Shown: positions 10,061 to 17,953, counted from the first letter of the stretch. The stretch is DNA of 64,000 nucleotides from Actinoplanes sp. SE50/110 (GCF_900119315.1 NZ_LT827010.1:2575001-2639000); one strand, 5' to 3'. Made by a program: numbers and translations. Notes: generated by a model from the sequence alone, not told the origin.

Positions 10061-10079
10061 TTAGGTAACCCTAACCTAA
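10061..10079 (-). promoter_or_regulatory. Iron box (IdeR/DmdR1-type operator)
   Basis: On the minus strand the 19-mer reads TTAGGTTAGGGTTACCTAA, which matches the TTAGGTTAGGCTAACCTAA-type consensus of actinobacterial IdeR/DmdR1 at nearly every position. It lies just upstream of the siderophore-interacting protein gene and fits iron-dependent repression. Confidence 0.9.
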
Positions 10080-10179
10080 TCTGTGGGGGCGTTCGCAACC
10101 CGATGGCACCCACCGGTTTCCTGCCGCGACGGGCCGGCTGGACGATCTCACGGGTCCCAGCACAGAAGGAGCCGACAGC

Positions 10180-10635
10180 ATGCCGCACACCTCGACCACG
10201 GCCTTGACGTTCAGCGACGCCGAGGCCGGCCTGACCTGGCCGATGGGTGACTGGGCGGCCGCTCTCGAGCCGCCGACCGTGCTGATCGCCGACGACGACG
10301 AAGGCATCCGCGACCTGGTCGGCACCAAGCTGCGGGCGGCCGGGTACCGCACCCTGATCGCCGCGGACGGCCGCACCGCGATGGCCCTCGCGGTCGGCGA
10401 ACGGCCCTCACTGGTGCTGCTCGACGTGTGCATGCCGGGCCTCGACGGGCTGGGCTTCTGCTACGAGCTGCACTCGTCGCCGGAGACCGCGCACATTCCG
10501 GTGATCTTCATCAGCGGGCGCGCCGAGCCGGACGACATCGCCCTGGGACGCGTGGTGGGCGCCGAGGACTACCTGGTCAAGCCGATCGACCCGGCCGATC
10601 TGCTGGAGCGGGTGCAGCGGCTGCTCGGGCACTGA
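10180..10635 (+). CDS. Single-domain response regulator (CheY-like)
   Basis: A 151-residue protein with one receiver domain (about residues 32-150) and a short N-terminal extension. Active-site residues are present: the acidic pair Asp38-Asp39, the phospho-acceptor Asp82 in [13 protein letters not shown], Ser112 and Lys134 in YLVKPID. There is no output domain, so it should signal through a partner. ATG at 10180 after GAAGGAG. It sits beside a PP2C phosphatase/anti-sigma/STAS group and a chemoreceptor remnant, suggesting a stress or taxis role; the cognate kinase is not adjacent. Confidence 0.88.
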   Translation: MPHTSTTALTFSDAEAGLTWPMGDWAAALEPPTVLIADDDEGIRDLVGTKLRAAGYRTLIAADGRTAMALAVGERPSLVLLDVCMPGLDGLGFCYELHSSPETAHIPVIFISGRAEPDDIALGRVVGAEDYLVKPIDPADLLERVQRLLGH

Positions 10636-10640
10636 CCCGT

Positions 10641-10832
10641 TCAGACCCGGAACCGGGCGACCACGTCGCGCAGCTCGCCGGCGACCCGGGTCAGCTCGCT
10701 CATCGACGCGTCCGCCTCGCCGAGCGCGGACGTGGTCGCGTGCGCGGCGCTGGCGACCGCGGTGATGCTGCCGGCGATGCTGGTGCTGCCGCCGGCCGCC
10801 TCGCCGATGCTGCGGCTCATCTCGTTGTGGTG
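10641..10832 (-). pseudogene. Remnant of a methyl-accepting chemotaxis protein (C-terminal tail)
   Basis: Read on the minus strand, these 64 codons give NEMSRSIGEAAGGSTSIAGS and then ALGEADASMSELTRVAGELR, ending DVVARFRV and a TGA. The pattern matches the C-terminal end of the intact chemoreceptor at 61251-62855 ([20 protein letters not shown]...QRFRI). An in-frame TAG at 10833-10835 interrupts it, and the sequence upstream shows no chemoreceptor similarity. This is the 3' end of a deleted receptor gene, left between the response regulator and the PP2C gene. Confidence 0.8.
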
Positions 10833-10917
10833 CTAGAGGGCTTTTCACGGCTTATCGCCGGATATCGGCCAAGCGGTGTCCGGTGGGAAAGCTGTGATCT
10901 GCCGGTAGGCTTCGGGG

Positions 10918-12417
10918 ATGGCCGTCGACGACGTGGTCCGGGAACTCCTCGCCGCGATTCCGGCCGGCTGCACCTGGCTGGTCCCGGTCACCGGGCCGGA
11001 CGGCGCGATCATCGACTTCCGGGTCGCCGCGACCAGTGACCAGATCCACGACATCTACGGCCGGGGCGCGCAACGCGTCGACGGCCTGCTCGCCGAGCTG
11101 TATCCGTCCATGGTGGACGGACCACTGTGGCGGCTCTACGTCGAGGTGCTGACCACCGGCACGCCCGCCACCATGGACGAGTTCCGGTTCGAGCAGTCGC
11201 GCCCCGGGGTGGTCGCCGACTCCCGCTTCGAGATCAGCGTGTACCCGGTCCTCGGCGGCCTGCTGGTCTGGTGGGCCCGGGTCGACGAGCACCGCCGCCG
11301 GCTGGAGAGCACCGAGCTGCTCGGCAGCCTCGGCTGGGCCGAGCACGAGCTGGCCACCGGCGGCAACGAGTGGTCCCCGGGGATGTACCGGATCTTCGAG
11401 CGGGACCCGGCCGACGGCCCGCTGTCCCGCGTCGAGCAGGCCGCCGCGATGCTGGCCGAGGACCGGGGGATCGCCGAGGCCGCCTGGCAGACCCTGGACG
11501 TCGGGGCCACCTCCGACGTGACCGTCCGGTTCCGGATCGGCGACCGCGTCAAACACCTGCGGATCCTCTCCGACCTGGCGCACGACGCGGCCGGCCGGCC
11601 GGTGAAGATCTACGCCGTGGTGCAGGACGTGACCGCCCGGGTCGCCTCCCGCACCGAGATCGAGCGGCTCAGCGACCAGGTCCGGGTCGGCGAGCTGACC
11701 GCGCTCGCCGAGCACCGGCTGGCCCGGCAGCTGCAGCAGATGATCCAGCCGGTGCCGGCCGGCCCGTTCCGGCTCGGCGACCTCGAAGCGATGGTCGGCT
11801 ACCAACCGGCCGAGAGCGCGGTCCAGGTCGGCGGCGACTGGTACTGCGCGCAGACCCTGCCGGACGGCCGCGTCGTGCTCGCCGTCGGCGACGTCGCCGG
11901 ACACGGCATGGAAGCCGCCAGCGGCATGGCCCACCTGCGGTTCGCCCTGGTCGGCTGGCTCTCGGTCGGCATCCGCGACCCCGGACTGCTGCTGCGGCAC
12001 CTGAACCGGCTGTGCGCCCAGCTCGGCATCACCGGGACGGCGGTGGTCGGCGTCTACGACCCCGGCACCGGGCGGCTGCCCTGGGCACGCGCCGGGCACA
12101 TGGCCCCGATGCTGGGCCGCGGCGGCCGCGCCGTCGACCTGGAACGCCCGCCCGGGCTGCTGCTGGGCGCCGAGGCGGACACCGAGTTCCCGGTCGCCGA
12201 CGCCGAGCTGCGCCCGGGCGACCTGATCCTGTTCTACACCGACGGGCTGGTGGAACGCCGCGGCGACGCGACCCGGCGCACGACCGAGGTGCGAGACCGT
12301 CTCAGCGCGGTGTCCGCGGCGCCGGGTCCCGACCCGCTGCCGCACATTCACCGATTGCTGTACGCGCCGAGCGCCGACGACGACACCTGCACCCTCGCTG
12401 TGCTGGTCAGAGATTGA
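10918..12417 (+). CDS. PAS-containing PP2C (SpoIIE-type) serine phosphatase
   Basis: A 499-residue cytoplasmic protein. Residues about 1-270 hold two PAS-like sensor domains, the second ending VVQDVTARVA. A short coiled linker follows (residues about 240-285). The SpoIIE/PP2C phosphatase domain occupies about 290-499, with VGGDWYCA, VGDVAGHGMEAA, ARAGHMAPML, LFYTDGLVERR and DDTCTLAV carrying the Asp metal ligands. Enzymes of this class dephosphorylate STAS anti-anti-sigma proteins. The gene converges with the HATPase gene and overlaps it by 11 nt, and a STAS gene follows, so the three plausibly form one partner-switching circuit. Confidence 0.9.
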   Translation: MAVDDVVRELLAAIPAGCTWLVPVTGPDGAIIDFRVAATSDQIHDIYGRGAQRVDGLLAELYPSMVDGPLWRLYVEVLTTGTPATMDEFRFEQSRPGVVADSRFEISVYPVLGGLLVWWARVDEHRRRLESTELLGSLGWAEHELATGGNEWSPGMYRIFERDPADGPLSRVEQAAAMLAEDRGIAEAAWQTLDVGATSDVTVRFRIGDRVKHLRILSDLAHDAAGRPVKIYAVVQDVTARVASRTEIERLSDQVRVGELTALAEHRLARQLQQMIQPVPAGPFRLGDLEAMVGYQPAESAVQVGGDWYCAQTLPDGRVVLAVGDVAGHGMEAASGMAHLRFALVGWLSVGIRDPGLLLRHLNRLCAQLGITGTAVVGVYDPGTGRLPWARAGHMAPMLGRGGRAVDLERPPGLLLGAEADTEFPVADAELRPGDLILFYTDGLVERRGDATRRTTEVRDRLSAVSAAPGPDPLPHIHRLLYAPSADDDTCTLAVLVRD

Positions 12418-12781
12418 GACAGATCCGGACCATGGTGCCGCCCGGCACGGCGGTCGTGTAGACCGCGTCGCACACCCGCTCCACGATGGCCAGACCGCGG
12501 CCGCGGATCGCCTCCGCCGACGGCATCGTGCGGCCGAACGGGCGCGGGCCGCCGCCGTCCACCACGTCACAGACCAGCCGGCCGTCCTCGGCCCACACCC
12601 GGATGTGGCCGCCACCGCCGGTGTGCTGCAGCGTGTTCGTGGTCAGCTCGCTGACCGCGAGGGTGAGCAGCTCGATCCGGGCGGCCGGCAGGCCCAGCGC
12701 GCGGGCCCGCTCCGCGACGAAGACGCGGACGGTGCGCAGATCGTCCGGCTCGGTGTAGGACATGCTGTCGATGTCAGGCAT
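12407..12781 (-). CDS. Anti-sigma-type serine kinase (HATPase_c, RsbW-like)
   Basis: A 124-residue GHKL ATPase domain. The N box is ELTTNTLQHT, the G1 box is VVDGGGPRPF and the G2-like box is RGRGLAIVERV. It lacks a histidine kinase dimerisation domain, so it belongs to the RsbW/SpoIIAB-like serine kinase group that phosphorylates STAS proteins or binds sigma factors. The ATG at 12781 overlaps the 3' end of the STAS gene (ATGCCTGA), showing translational coupling; an ATG at 12763 is an alternative. Confidence 0.87.
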   Translation of the reverse strand: MPDIDSMSYTEPDDLRTVRVFVAERARALGLPAARIELLTLAVSELTTNTLQHTGGGGHIRVWAEDGRLVCDVVDGGGPRPFGRTMPSAEAIRGRGLAIVERVCDAVYTTAVPGGTMVRICLNL

Positions 12782-13118
12782 GGCGACGCCCGTCCTCGGC
12801 GGTCGAACCCCCGGGCGCTTTCAGAAGCGCGTCCAGGCCGGTCATTTCCAGCACCGCGGCGACCGAGCCGGCGGCGCCGACGACATAGAGCCGGCCACCC
12901 CGCCCGCGAGCCGCGTGATGGGCGGTCACCAGGGCGTGCACCCCGGTCGAATCGAGGAAACCGACCCCCGAAACATCGACGAACACCTCGCCGGCGCGGG
13001 GCACCGCGTCGAGCAGCGCGGCGGTCAGCCGGTCGCGGGCCGCCAGGTCACAGTCACCGGCCAGGAACACGGTGACATGGTCCGGCGCGGCGGCTGTCCT
13101 CGCCTCGAAGCTCGCCAT
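12774..13118 (-). CDS. STAS-domain anti-sigma factor antagonist
   Basis: A 114-residue single STAS domain. VFVDVSGVGFLDSTGVHALV contains the DSTG motif with the serine that the partner kinase phosphorylates. The start ATG at 13118 opens MASFEART; upstream in-frame codons look non-native. Coupled by an 8-nt overlap to the HATPase gene, and facing a PP2C phosphatase, it completes a kinase-antagonist-phosphatase set. No sigma factor gene is adjacent, so the target is unknown. Confidence 0.87.
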   Translation of the reverse strand: MASFEARTAAAPDHVTVFLAGDCDLAARDRLTAALLDAVPRAGEVFVDVSGVGFLDSTGVHALVTAHHAARGRGGRLYVVGAAGSVAAVLEMTGLDALLKAPGGSTAEDGRRHA

Positions 13119-13210
13119 CGACCGCCGTACCTTTCCCTGCCCGGGGAAACCTGCCCGGCCCATCATGACACCCGCGGACGCCGGGGAGTATTCCAGGACC
13201 GGAAAGGAAC

Positions 13211-13244
13211 ACGCGCGGGCACCGGACGACCGGAGCCCGCGCGT
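13211..13244 (-). terminator. Terminator hairpin after glnII
   Basis: ACGCGCGGGC pairs perfectly with GCCCGCGCGT, with an inner CCGG/CCGG stem and an ACGA loop. It lies about 17 nt past the glnII stop. No long T tract follows (TGTTCCTTT), as is common in high-GC actinobacteria. Confidence 0.7.
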
Positions 13245-13260
13245 CATCCCAGCCGGGCGA

Positions 13261-14268
13261 TCAGGCCTGCGCCAGCGCCGCGCAGCAGGTGTCGATCAGC
13301 AGGCGGGTGACCACGTACGGGTCGACGTTCGCGTTCGGGCGGCGGTCCTCGAGGTAACCCTTGCCGTCCTTCTCCACCTGCCACGGGATGCGCACCGAGG
13401 CGCCCCGGTCGGACACGCCGTAGCTGTACTCCGTCCAGGGTGCGGTCTCGTGGAGGCCGGTCAGGCGGTGCTCGATGCCCGCGCCGTAACCGTCGACGTG
13501 CTCCTGGCGGCGCTTGCCCAGCGACTCGGCCGCGGTGATGATCGCGGCGTAGTTGTCGCGCATCGCGTTGGTGGAGAAGTTGGTGTGCGCCCCGGCGCCG
13601 TTCCAGTCACCCTTGACCGGCTTCGGGTCCAGGGTGGCGGAGATGCCGAAGTCCTCGGCGATGCGGTACAGCAGCCAGCGGGCCACCCACAGCTCGTCGG
13701 CCACCTGCGGGGCGGCCACCGGGCCGATCTGGAACTCCCACTGACCCGGCATCACCTCGGCGTTGATGCCGGACAGGTGCAGGCCGGCCGTGAGGCAGGC
13801 GTCCATGTGCGCCTCGACGATGTCCCGGCCGAACACCTCGTCCGCGCCGACACCGCAGTAGTAACCGCCCTGCGGGGCCGGGAAGCCGCCACCGGCCGGG
13901 AAGCCGAGCGGGCGGCCGTCCTTGAAGAACGTGTACTCCTGCTCGATGCCGAAGATCGGCTCCTGGTCGGCGTACTTCTCGGCGGACGCGACGCAGGCGG
14001 CGCGGGTGTTGGTCGGGTGCGGGGTGCCGTCGATCAGCTCGACCTCGCACAGCACGATGATGTTGTCGCCGCCGCGGATCGGGTCCGGACAGGTGAAGAC
14101 CGGGCGGAGCACACAGTCCGACTTGTCACCGGGCGCCTGGTTGGTGCTGGAACCGTCGAAACCCCAGATCGGGGGCTCCGCACCGTCGGCCAGGATCCTG
14201 GTCTTGGACCGCAGCTTGGCGGTGGGCTGGGTTCCGTCGACCCACAGGTACTCGGCCTTGACAGCCAT
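13261..14268 (-). CDS. glnII: Glutamine synthetase type II
   Basis: A 335-residue GSII (eukaryotic-type) glutamine synthetase, far shorter than the 470-residue GSI enzymes. Markers include YLWVDGTQ near the start, WGFDGSSTNQA, EQEYTFF (metal-binding Glu), MPGQWEFQIGP and KPVKGDWNGAGAHTN. It condenses glutamate and ammonia using ATP in the cytoplasm. Unlike GSI it has no adenylylation loop. ATG at 14268 with GAGGAG 7 nt upstream; monocistronic. A GlnR-like half-site pair lies 127 nt upstream, in keeping with nitrogen control. Confidence 0.95.
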   Translation of the reverse strand: MAVKAEYLWVDGTQPTAKLRSKTRILADGAEPPIWGFDGSSTNQAPGDKSDCVLRPVFTCPDPIRGGDNIIVLCEVELIDGTPHPTNTRAACVASAEKYADQEPIFGIEQEYTFFKDGRPLGFPAGGGFPAPQGGYYCGVGADEVFGRDIVEAHMDACLTAGLHLSGINAEVMPGQWEFQIGPVAAPQVADELWVARWLLYRIAEDFGISATLDPKPVKGDWNGAGAHTNFSTNAMRDNYAAIITAAESLGKRRQEHVDGYGAGIEHRLTGLHETAPWTEYSYGVSDRGASVRIPWQVEKDGKGYLEDRRPNANVDPYVVTRLLIDTCCAALAQA

Positions 14269-14394
14269 GGCATTCTCCTCAGACGAAAACGGCGCCGGAT
14301 GGCAGTGCCGGACGACCCTGGCGCGGCGCGAGGAAAATACCGGTCGTAGATCAAATCCATGTTTCCGATCCCGGACAGCGGACGAGTGATCCCG

Positions 14395-14410
14395 GTAACC
14401 CGCCCGTCAC
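14395..14410 (-). promoter_or_regulatory. Possible GlnR-binding site upstream of glnII
   Basis: On the minus strand, GTGAC-6 nt-GTTAC matches the half-site spacing of actinobacterial GlnR boxes (GTnAC-n6-GnAAC type). The gene downstream is a known GlnR target in streptomycetes. The second half-site deviates from GaAAC, so this is only suggestive. Confidence 0.35.
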
Positions 14411-14484
14411 CGATCTCTGCCGCGGCGCGACGGAGAAGTGCCGAAGGTGCTGTCCACATCGAAATCTTGAGTTAATAATGTGAC

Positions 14485-14514
14485 GGGCCCCACAGTCTTG
14501 CCCGGACGGGGCCC
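14485..14514. promoter_or_regulatory. Inverted repeat upstream of the universal stress gene
   Basis: GGGCCCC and GGGGCCC are 7-bp inverted arms separated by 16 nt, about 43 nt before the universal stress protein start. An AT-rich patch (TTAATAATGT) just upstream could be a -10 region. This may be a regulator site or an mRNA hairpin. Confidence 0.35.
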
Positions 14515-14556
14515 AGCGGCGACGATCGGGACAGGAGCGCGGAAGGAGGCGGCGCC

Positions 14557-15432
14557 GTGCACACCCGCAGGATCGTCGTCGGCTACGACGGCTCGGTCGA
14601 GGCCCGCAAAGCGGCCCGCTGGGCGCTGGACGAGGCCGAACGCGGCGGCGTGCCGGTCGAGCTGGTCTACGCGTACGAGTGGCCCAGCTACGTGCCGGCC
14701 GCGGCGATGATGCCGGCCGCCGCGGTCTACCCCGACCTCGACACCGACCTGGCCGTCGCGGACATGCTCGGGCGGGCGGTGGACGCCGCGACGAGCAGTC
14801 ACCCCGGGGTCCCGGTGCGCGCCCGGGTCGAGCACGCCACCGCGGCGGTCGCCCTGATCCAGCGCGCGGCCGAGGCGTCCCTGGTGGTACTCGGCGGCCG
14901 GCGGCCGACCGGGGTGCGGGCCTGGCTGGGCTCGACCAGCGGGTCGGTCAGCGCGCACGCCCGCTGCCCGGTCGTGGTGGTCCGCGGCGAGCCGCGGGAG
15001 ACCGACCCGGTGGTGGCCGGGGTCGACGACTCGGAGGCGGCCGGTCCGGTGCTCGGCTTCGCCTTCGAGCAGGCGGTGGTGCGCGGGGTGCCGGTCCGGG
15101 CGGTGCACGGCTGGTCCCCGCCGGACGGGCGCGACCTGCTGTGCGACACCAACCTGCGGGCCATCGCCGACGAGCGGGGCCGGCTGGAGGCGATGGTCGA
15201 GTGCTGGCGCCGGCGGTATCCACGGGTGCCGGTCAGCGCCGAAGTGGTGGTCGGGTCGCCGGGTGAGGTGCTGGCGCAGGCCGCGGCGGGCGCGCAGCTG
15301 GTGGTGGCCGGGGCGCGGGCGCGGCGGGCGCTGCGGGTGGCGCTGCGGCCCTCGGTGGGACGGCACCTGCTGCACCGGGCCCGCTGCAGCGTGGCTCTGG
15401 TGACCCGGAGCCGCGCGGTGATCCGCTTCTGA
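14557..15432 (+). CDS. Universal stress protein with two Usp domains
   Basis: A 291-residue tandem UspA protein. Domain 1 (about 1-145) starts RIVVGYDGSVEARKAARWAL and has the ATP-loop-like LGGRRPTGVRAWLGSTSGSV. Domain 2 (about 150-290) starts VVAGVDDSEAAGPVL and its nucleotide loop is degenerate (AGARARRALRVALRPSVGRH). It is cytoplasmic and usually linked to hypoxia or stationary-phase survival. GTG start at 14557 after GGAAGGAGG. It ends 1 nt before the stop of the convergent XRE gene. Confidence 0.9.
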   Translation: MHTRRIVVGYDGSVEARKAARWALDEAERGGVPVELVYAYEWPSYVPAAAMMPAAAVYPDLDTDLAVADMLGRAVDAATSSHPGVPVRARVEHATAAVALIQRAAEASLVVLGGRRPTGVRAWLGSTSGSVSAHARCPVVVVRGEPRETDPVVAGVDDSEAAGPVLGFAFEQAVVRGVPVRAVHGWSPPDGRDLLCDTNLRAIADERGRLEAMVECWRRRYPRVPVSAEVVVGSPGEVLAQAAAGAQLVVAGARARRALRVALRPSVGRHLLHRARCSVALVTRSRAVIRF

Positions 15433-15433
15433 C

Positions 15434-16315
15434 TCAGATCTTCCCGGTGTCCAGCTCGCGCAGGATGCGGGTGAGGATCTCCGGGGTCTCGGCGGGCGGC
15501 TCGGCCTCGATGAACAGGCGGCCGATCGCGGCCGCGTAGTGGTCGACCTCGTCCCGCCGGTCCAGATAGAGGGCGCTGGTCAGGTGCTCGATGTAGACCA
15601 CGTCGGGCAGCTCCTCGTGCGGGAAGCGCAGAATGCTGAACGCGCCGCCGGCCGCCGCGTGCCCGCCCGACTCGAACGGCACCACCTGCAGCCGCACGTT
15701 CGGCGAGCGGCAGGTCTCGATCAGCGTGGCGATCTGCTCCCGCAGCACCGCCCGGCCGCCGATCGGGCGGCGCAGCACCGCCTCGTCGAGAACCGCCCAC
15801 AGGCGCGGCCCGTCCGGCCGACGCAACACCTTCTGCCGTTGCATCCGGAGGCTGGCGCGGCGCTCGACCGTGCTGCTGTCGGCATGGCCGTGACCGAGAC
15901 GGATCACCGCCCGGGCGTACGCGTCGGTCTGCAGCAGCCCCGGCACGAACTGCACCTCGTACGTCCGGATCAGCTCGGCCGCCTGCTCCAGGTCCAGATA
16001 GTTCTGGAACCAGGTGTCCAGCACGTCGGCGTAGGAATGCCACCAGCTCGGCGCGCTCGCCTCCCGGGCCAACGCGACCAGGCGCTCGTGCTCGCTCCGG
16101 TCGGTCACGCCGTACAGCTTGAGCAGGTCGACGATGTCACGTTCCTTGAACCCGACCCGGCCCAGCTCCATCCGGCTGATCTTGGACTCGGAGGCGCGGA
16201 TGACATATCCGGCCTTCTCCCGGCTCAGCCCACCGGCCAGGCGCAACGCGCGCAGGTGCGCCCCGACCTGCAGCCGTCGCACGGTCGACCCGCCGATGTC
16301 GTGTTCCTCCGCCAA
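15434..16315 (-). CDS. XRE-family regulator with DUF5753 domain
   Basis: A 293-residue protein. The N-terminal helix-turn-helix (about residues 15-75) includes LRALRLAGGLSREKAGY and ISRMELGRVG. The rest is the DUF5753 domain with the typical WWHSYADVL, YEVQFVPGLLQTDAYARAV, LDEAVLRRPIGG and LRFPHEELPDVVYIEHLT segments. This family is abundant in actinomycetes and usually precedes a small DUF397 gene; none is present here. TTG start at 16315 with GGGAGG 8 nt upstream. Confidence 0.9.
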   Translation of the reverse strand: MAEEHDIGGSTVRRLQVGAHLRALRLAGGLSREKAGYVIRASESKISRMELGRVGFKERDIVDLLKLYGVTDRSEHERLVALAREASAPSWWHSYADVLDTWFQNYLDLEQAAELIRTYEVQFVPGLLQTDAYARAVIRLGHGHADSSTVERRASLRMQRQKVLRRPDGPRLWAVLDEAVLRRPIGGRAVLREQIATLIETCRSPNVRLQVVPFESGGHAAAGGAFSILRFPHEELPDVVYIEHLTSALYLDRRDEVDHYAAAIGRLFIEAEPPAETPEILTRILRELDTGKI

Positions 16316-16406
16316 GGATCCAACCTCCCTGGACAGGAGCCTAGTTCCCCGGACCGCAGCCGCGGCAATCCGCTTTTCGTCCTCATGAGATCGCTGCCGT
16401 CGCGGC

Positions 16407-16611
16407 CCGGGCAGGGAGCGGGCGGCGCACCCGGGCAGGGAGCAGGCGGCGCGGCTTTGCCGCTGCCGGTGCGGTCCCGACGGGAGGCGGGCGGCGCGGC
16501 TTTACCGCTGCCGGTGCGGTCTCGACGGGAGGCGGGCGGCGCCGCTTTGCCGCTGCCGGTGGGGTCCCGACGGAGGCGGGCGATGCGGCTTTGTCGCTGC
16601 CGGTGCGGTCA
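16407..16611. repeat. GC-rich tandem repeats ending at the rho stop codon
   Basis: Two copies of a 23-bp unit (CCGGGCAGGGAGCGGGCGGC type) at about 16407-16450 are followed by four copies of a 45-bp unit containing GCGGCTTTGCCGCTGCCGGT. These units are marked at 16451, 16496, 16541 and 16585. The last unit runs into the stop codon of the minus-strand rho gene at 16609-16611. Confidence 0.88.
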
Positions 16612-17748
16612 GGACAGGGAGTGTGCGACGCGGCGCAGCAGATCGGTGTTGGTGGGGGTGGTGCCGAGCTGGGTGAGCAGCTGCTGCATGGTGTCGCGAC
16701 GGTCGGCGCCGGTGAGGGCCCGGCGCAGCTGGCCGAGGACGGTCAGCTCGGCGGGGGACACCAGCAGCTCGTCGTGCCGGGTGCCGGAGCCGGCCACGTC
16801 GATGGCGGGGAAGACGCGGGATTCGGCGAGGGTGCGGTCCAGTTTCAGCTCAGCGTTGCCGGTGCCCTTGTACTCCTCGAAGAGGAAGGTGTCGAGGGTG
16901 GAGCCGTTCTCCACCAGGGCGGTGGCGATGATCGTGAGGGAGCCGCCGCCTTCGATGTTACGGGCGGCGCCGAGCAGGCGTTTCGGAGGCTGCAGGGCGG
17001 TGCTGTCCAGGCCACCGGAGAGGGTGCGTCCGCGGCCGGCCGGGGCGGTCAGATTATAGGCGCGGCCCAGGCGGGTGATCGAATCGAGCAGGACGACGAC
17101 GTCCTCGCCGAGTTCGGCCAGCCGTTTCGCGCGTTCGACGGCCAGCTCGGCGACGGCGGTGTGGTGCTGTGGCGGACGGTCGAAGGTGGCCGCGCAAATC
17201 TCCGCCTTGGTGGTGCGCTGCCAGTCGGTGACCTCCTCCGGGCGTTCGTCGACCAGCACCGCCATCAGGTGGCATTCCGGGTGGTTGCGGGTGATCGCGT
17301 TGGCGATCTGGTGCAGGATCGTGGTCTTGCCGGCCTTGGGCGGCGCGACGATCAGGGCGCGCTGGCCTTTGCCGATCGGCATCACCAGGTCGATCACCCG
17401 GGTCGCGAGCACCTCCCGGTCGGTTTCCAGGCGCAGCCGCTGCTGCGGGTAGAGGGCGGTCAGCTGGTAGAAGTCGGGGCGGGCGCCGGGCGGGCGGCCG
17501 TTGACGGCGGTGAGCTGCAGGGTGACCGGTTTGCCGGGGCGGCTGATCCGGGCGAAGCCGGTGACCCGGTCGCCGCGGCGCAGGCCGAGCCGGCGCAGGT
17601 CGGGCACGGCGACCGGCAGGTCGGACGGGCCGGGCAGGTAGCCGTCGGCGCGTAGCCAGCCACGGTCGTCGGTGATGTCGAGGATGGCGTCGACGGCGAC
17701 GGTCTCGTCGGTCGCCACGGGTGGTTTCCGGGTACGAAGATCTGTCAT
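16609..17748 (-). CDS. rho: Transcription termination factor Rho, short paralogue
   Basis: A 379-residue hexameric RNA helicase/ATPase that ends transcripts. Visible parts: an N-terminal OB-fold RNA-binding domain (about 20-90), Walker A APPKAGKTT, Walker B VVVLLDSITRLGRAYN, the Q-loop region (LSGGLDSTALQPPKRLLGAA) and the R-loop motif EEYKGTGNAELKLDR. The main Rho of actinobacteria is much longer because of an N-terminal insertion. This one lacks that insertion, so it is probably an accessory copy. ATG at 17748 with AGGAG 7 nt upstream. It overlaps a candidate leader peptide as ATGA. Confidence 0.9.
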   Translation of the reverse strand: MTDLRTRKPPVATDETVAVDAILDITDDRGWLRADGYLPGPSDLPVAVPDLRRLGLRRGDRVTGFARISRPGKPVTLQLTAVNGRPPGARPDFYQLTALYPQQRLRLETDREVLATRVIDLVMPIGKGQRALIVAPPKAGKTTILHQIANAITRNHPECHLMAVLVDERPEEVTDWQRTTKAEICAATFDRPPQHHTAVAELAVERAKRLAELGEDVVVLLDSITRLGRAYNLTAPAGRGRTLSGGLDSTALQPPKRLLGAARNIEGGGSLTIIATALVENGSTLDTFLFEEYKGTGNAELKLDRTLAESRVFPAIDVAGSGTRHDELLVSPAELTVLGQLRRALTGADRRDTMQQLLTQLGTTPTNTDLLRRVAHSLS

Positions 17749-17822
17749 GGAAAAACTCCTAGCCGGGCATCGAAGCCGCGGTGGGTGAGAAGCAGAAGCC
17801 TGAGGAAAGCCAGCGTGCGCAT
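17745..17822 (-). CDS. Candidate leader peptide upstream of rho
   Basis: A 25-codon frame reading MRTLAFLRLLLLTHRGFDAR, then LGVFP, whose TGA overlaps the rho ATG (ATGA). It is rich in leucine and arginine and contains a Thr-His-Arg-Gly stretch. No good Shine-Dalgarno precedes its ATG, so initiation is uncertain. The exact coupling and the terminator-like hairpin just upstream suggest that its translation may control rho. It is too short to assess by composition. Confidence 0.45.
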   Translation of the reverse strand: MRTLAFLRLLLLTHRGFDARLGVFP

Positions 17823-17836
17823 GACGCTGGGAGGAG

Positions 17837-17875
17837 AAACAAAAACCCGGGCGGGGAATGCCACCGGCATCCGGG
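17837..17875 (-). terminator. Terminator/attenuator-like hairpin in the rho leader
   Basis: On the minus strand, CCCGG-ATGCC pairs around a GGT loop with GGCAT and, after a 7-nt bulge, CCGGG. It is followed directly by TTTTTGTTT. It lies 15 nt before the candidate leader peptide and about 90 nt before rho, so it could end transcription early or serve in autoregulation. Confidence 0.5.
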
Positions 17876-17953
17876 ATGGGCCCACGGTAGCACCGATCGG
17901 CGATGCGGCCCAGTAGGGCAGGATGGACGTCACACATCGGGGAGGGGACGGGC

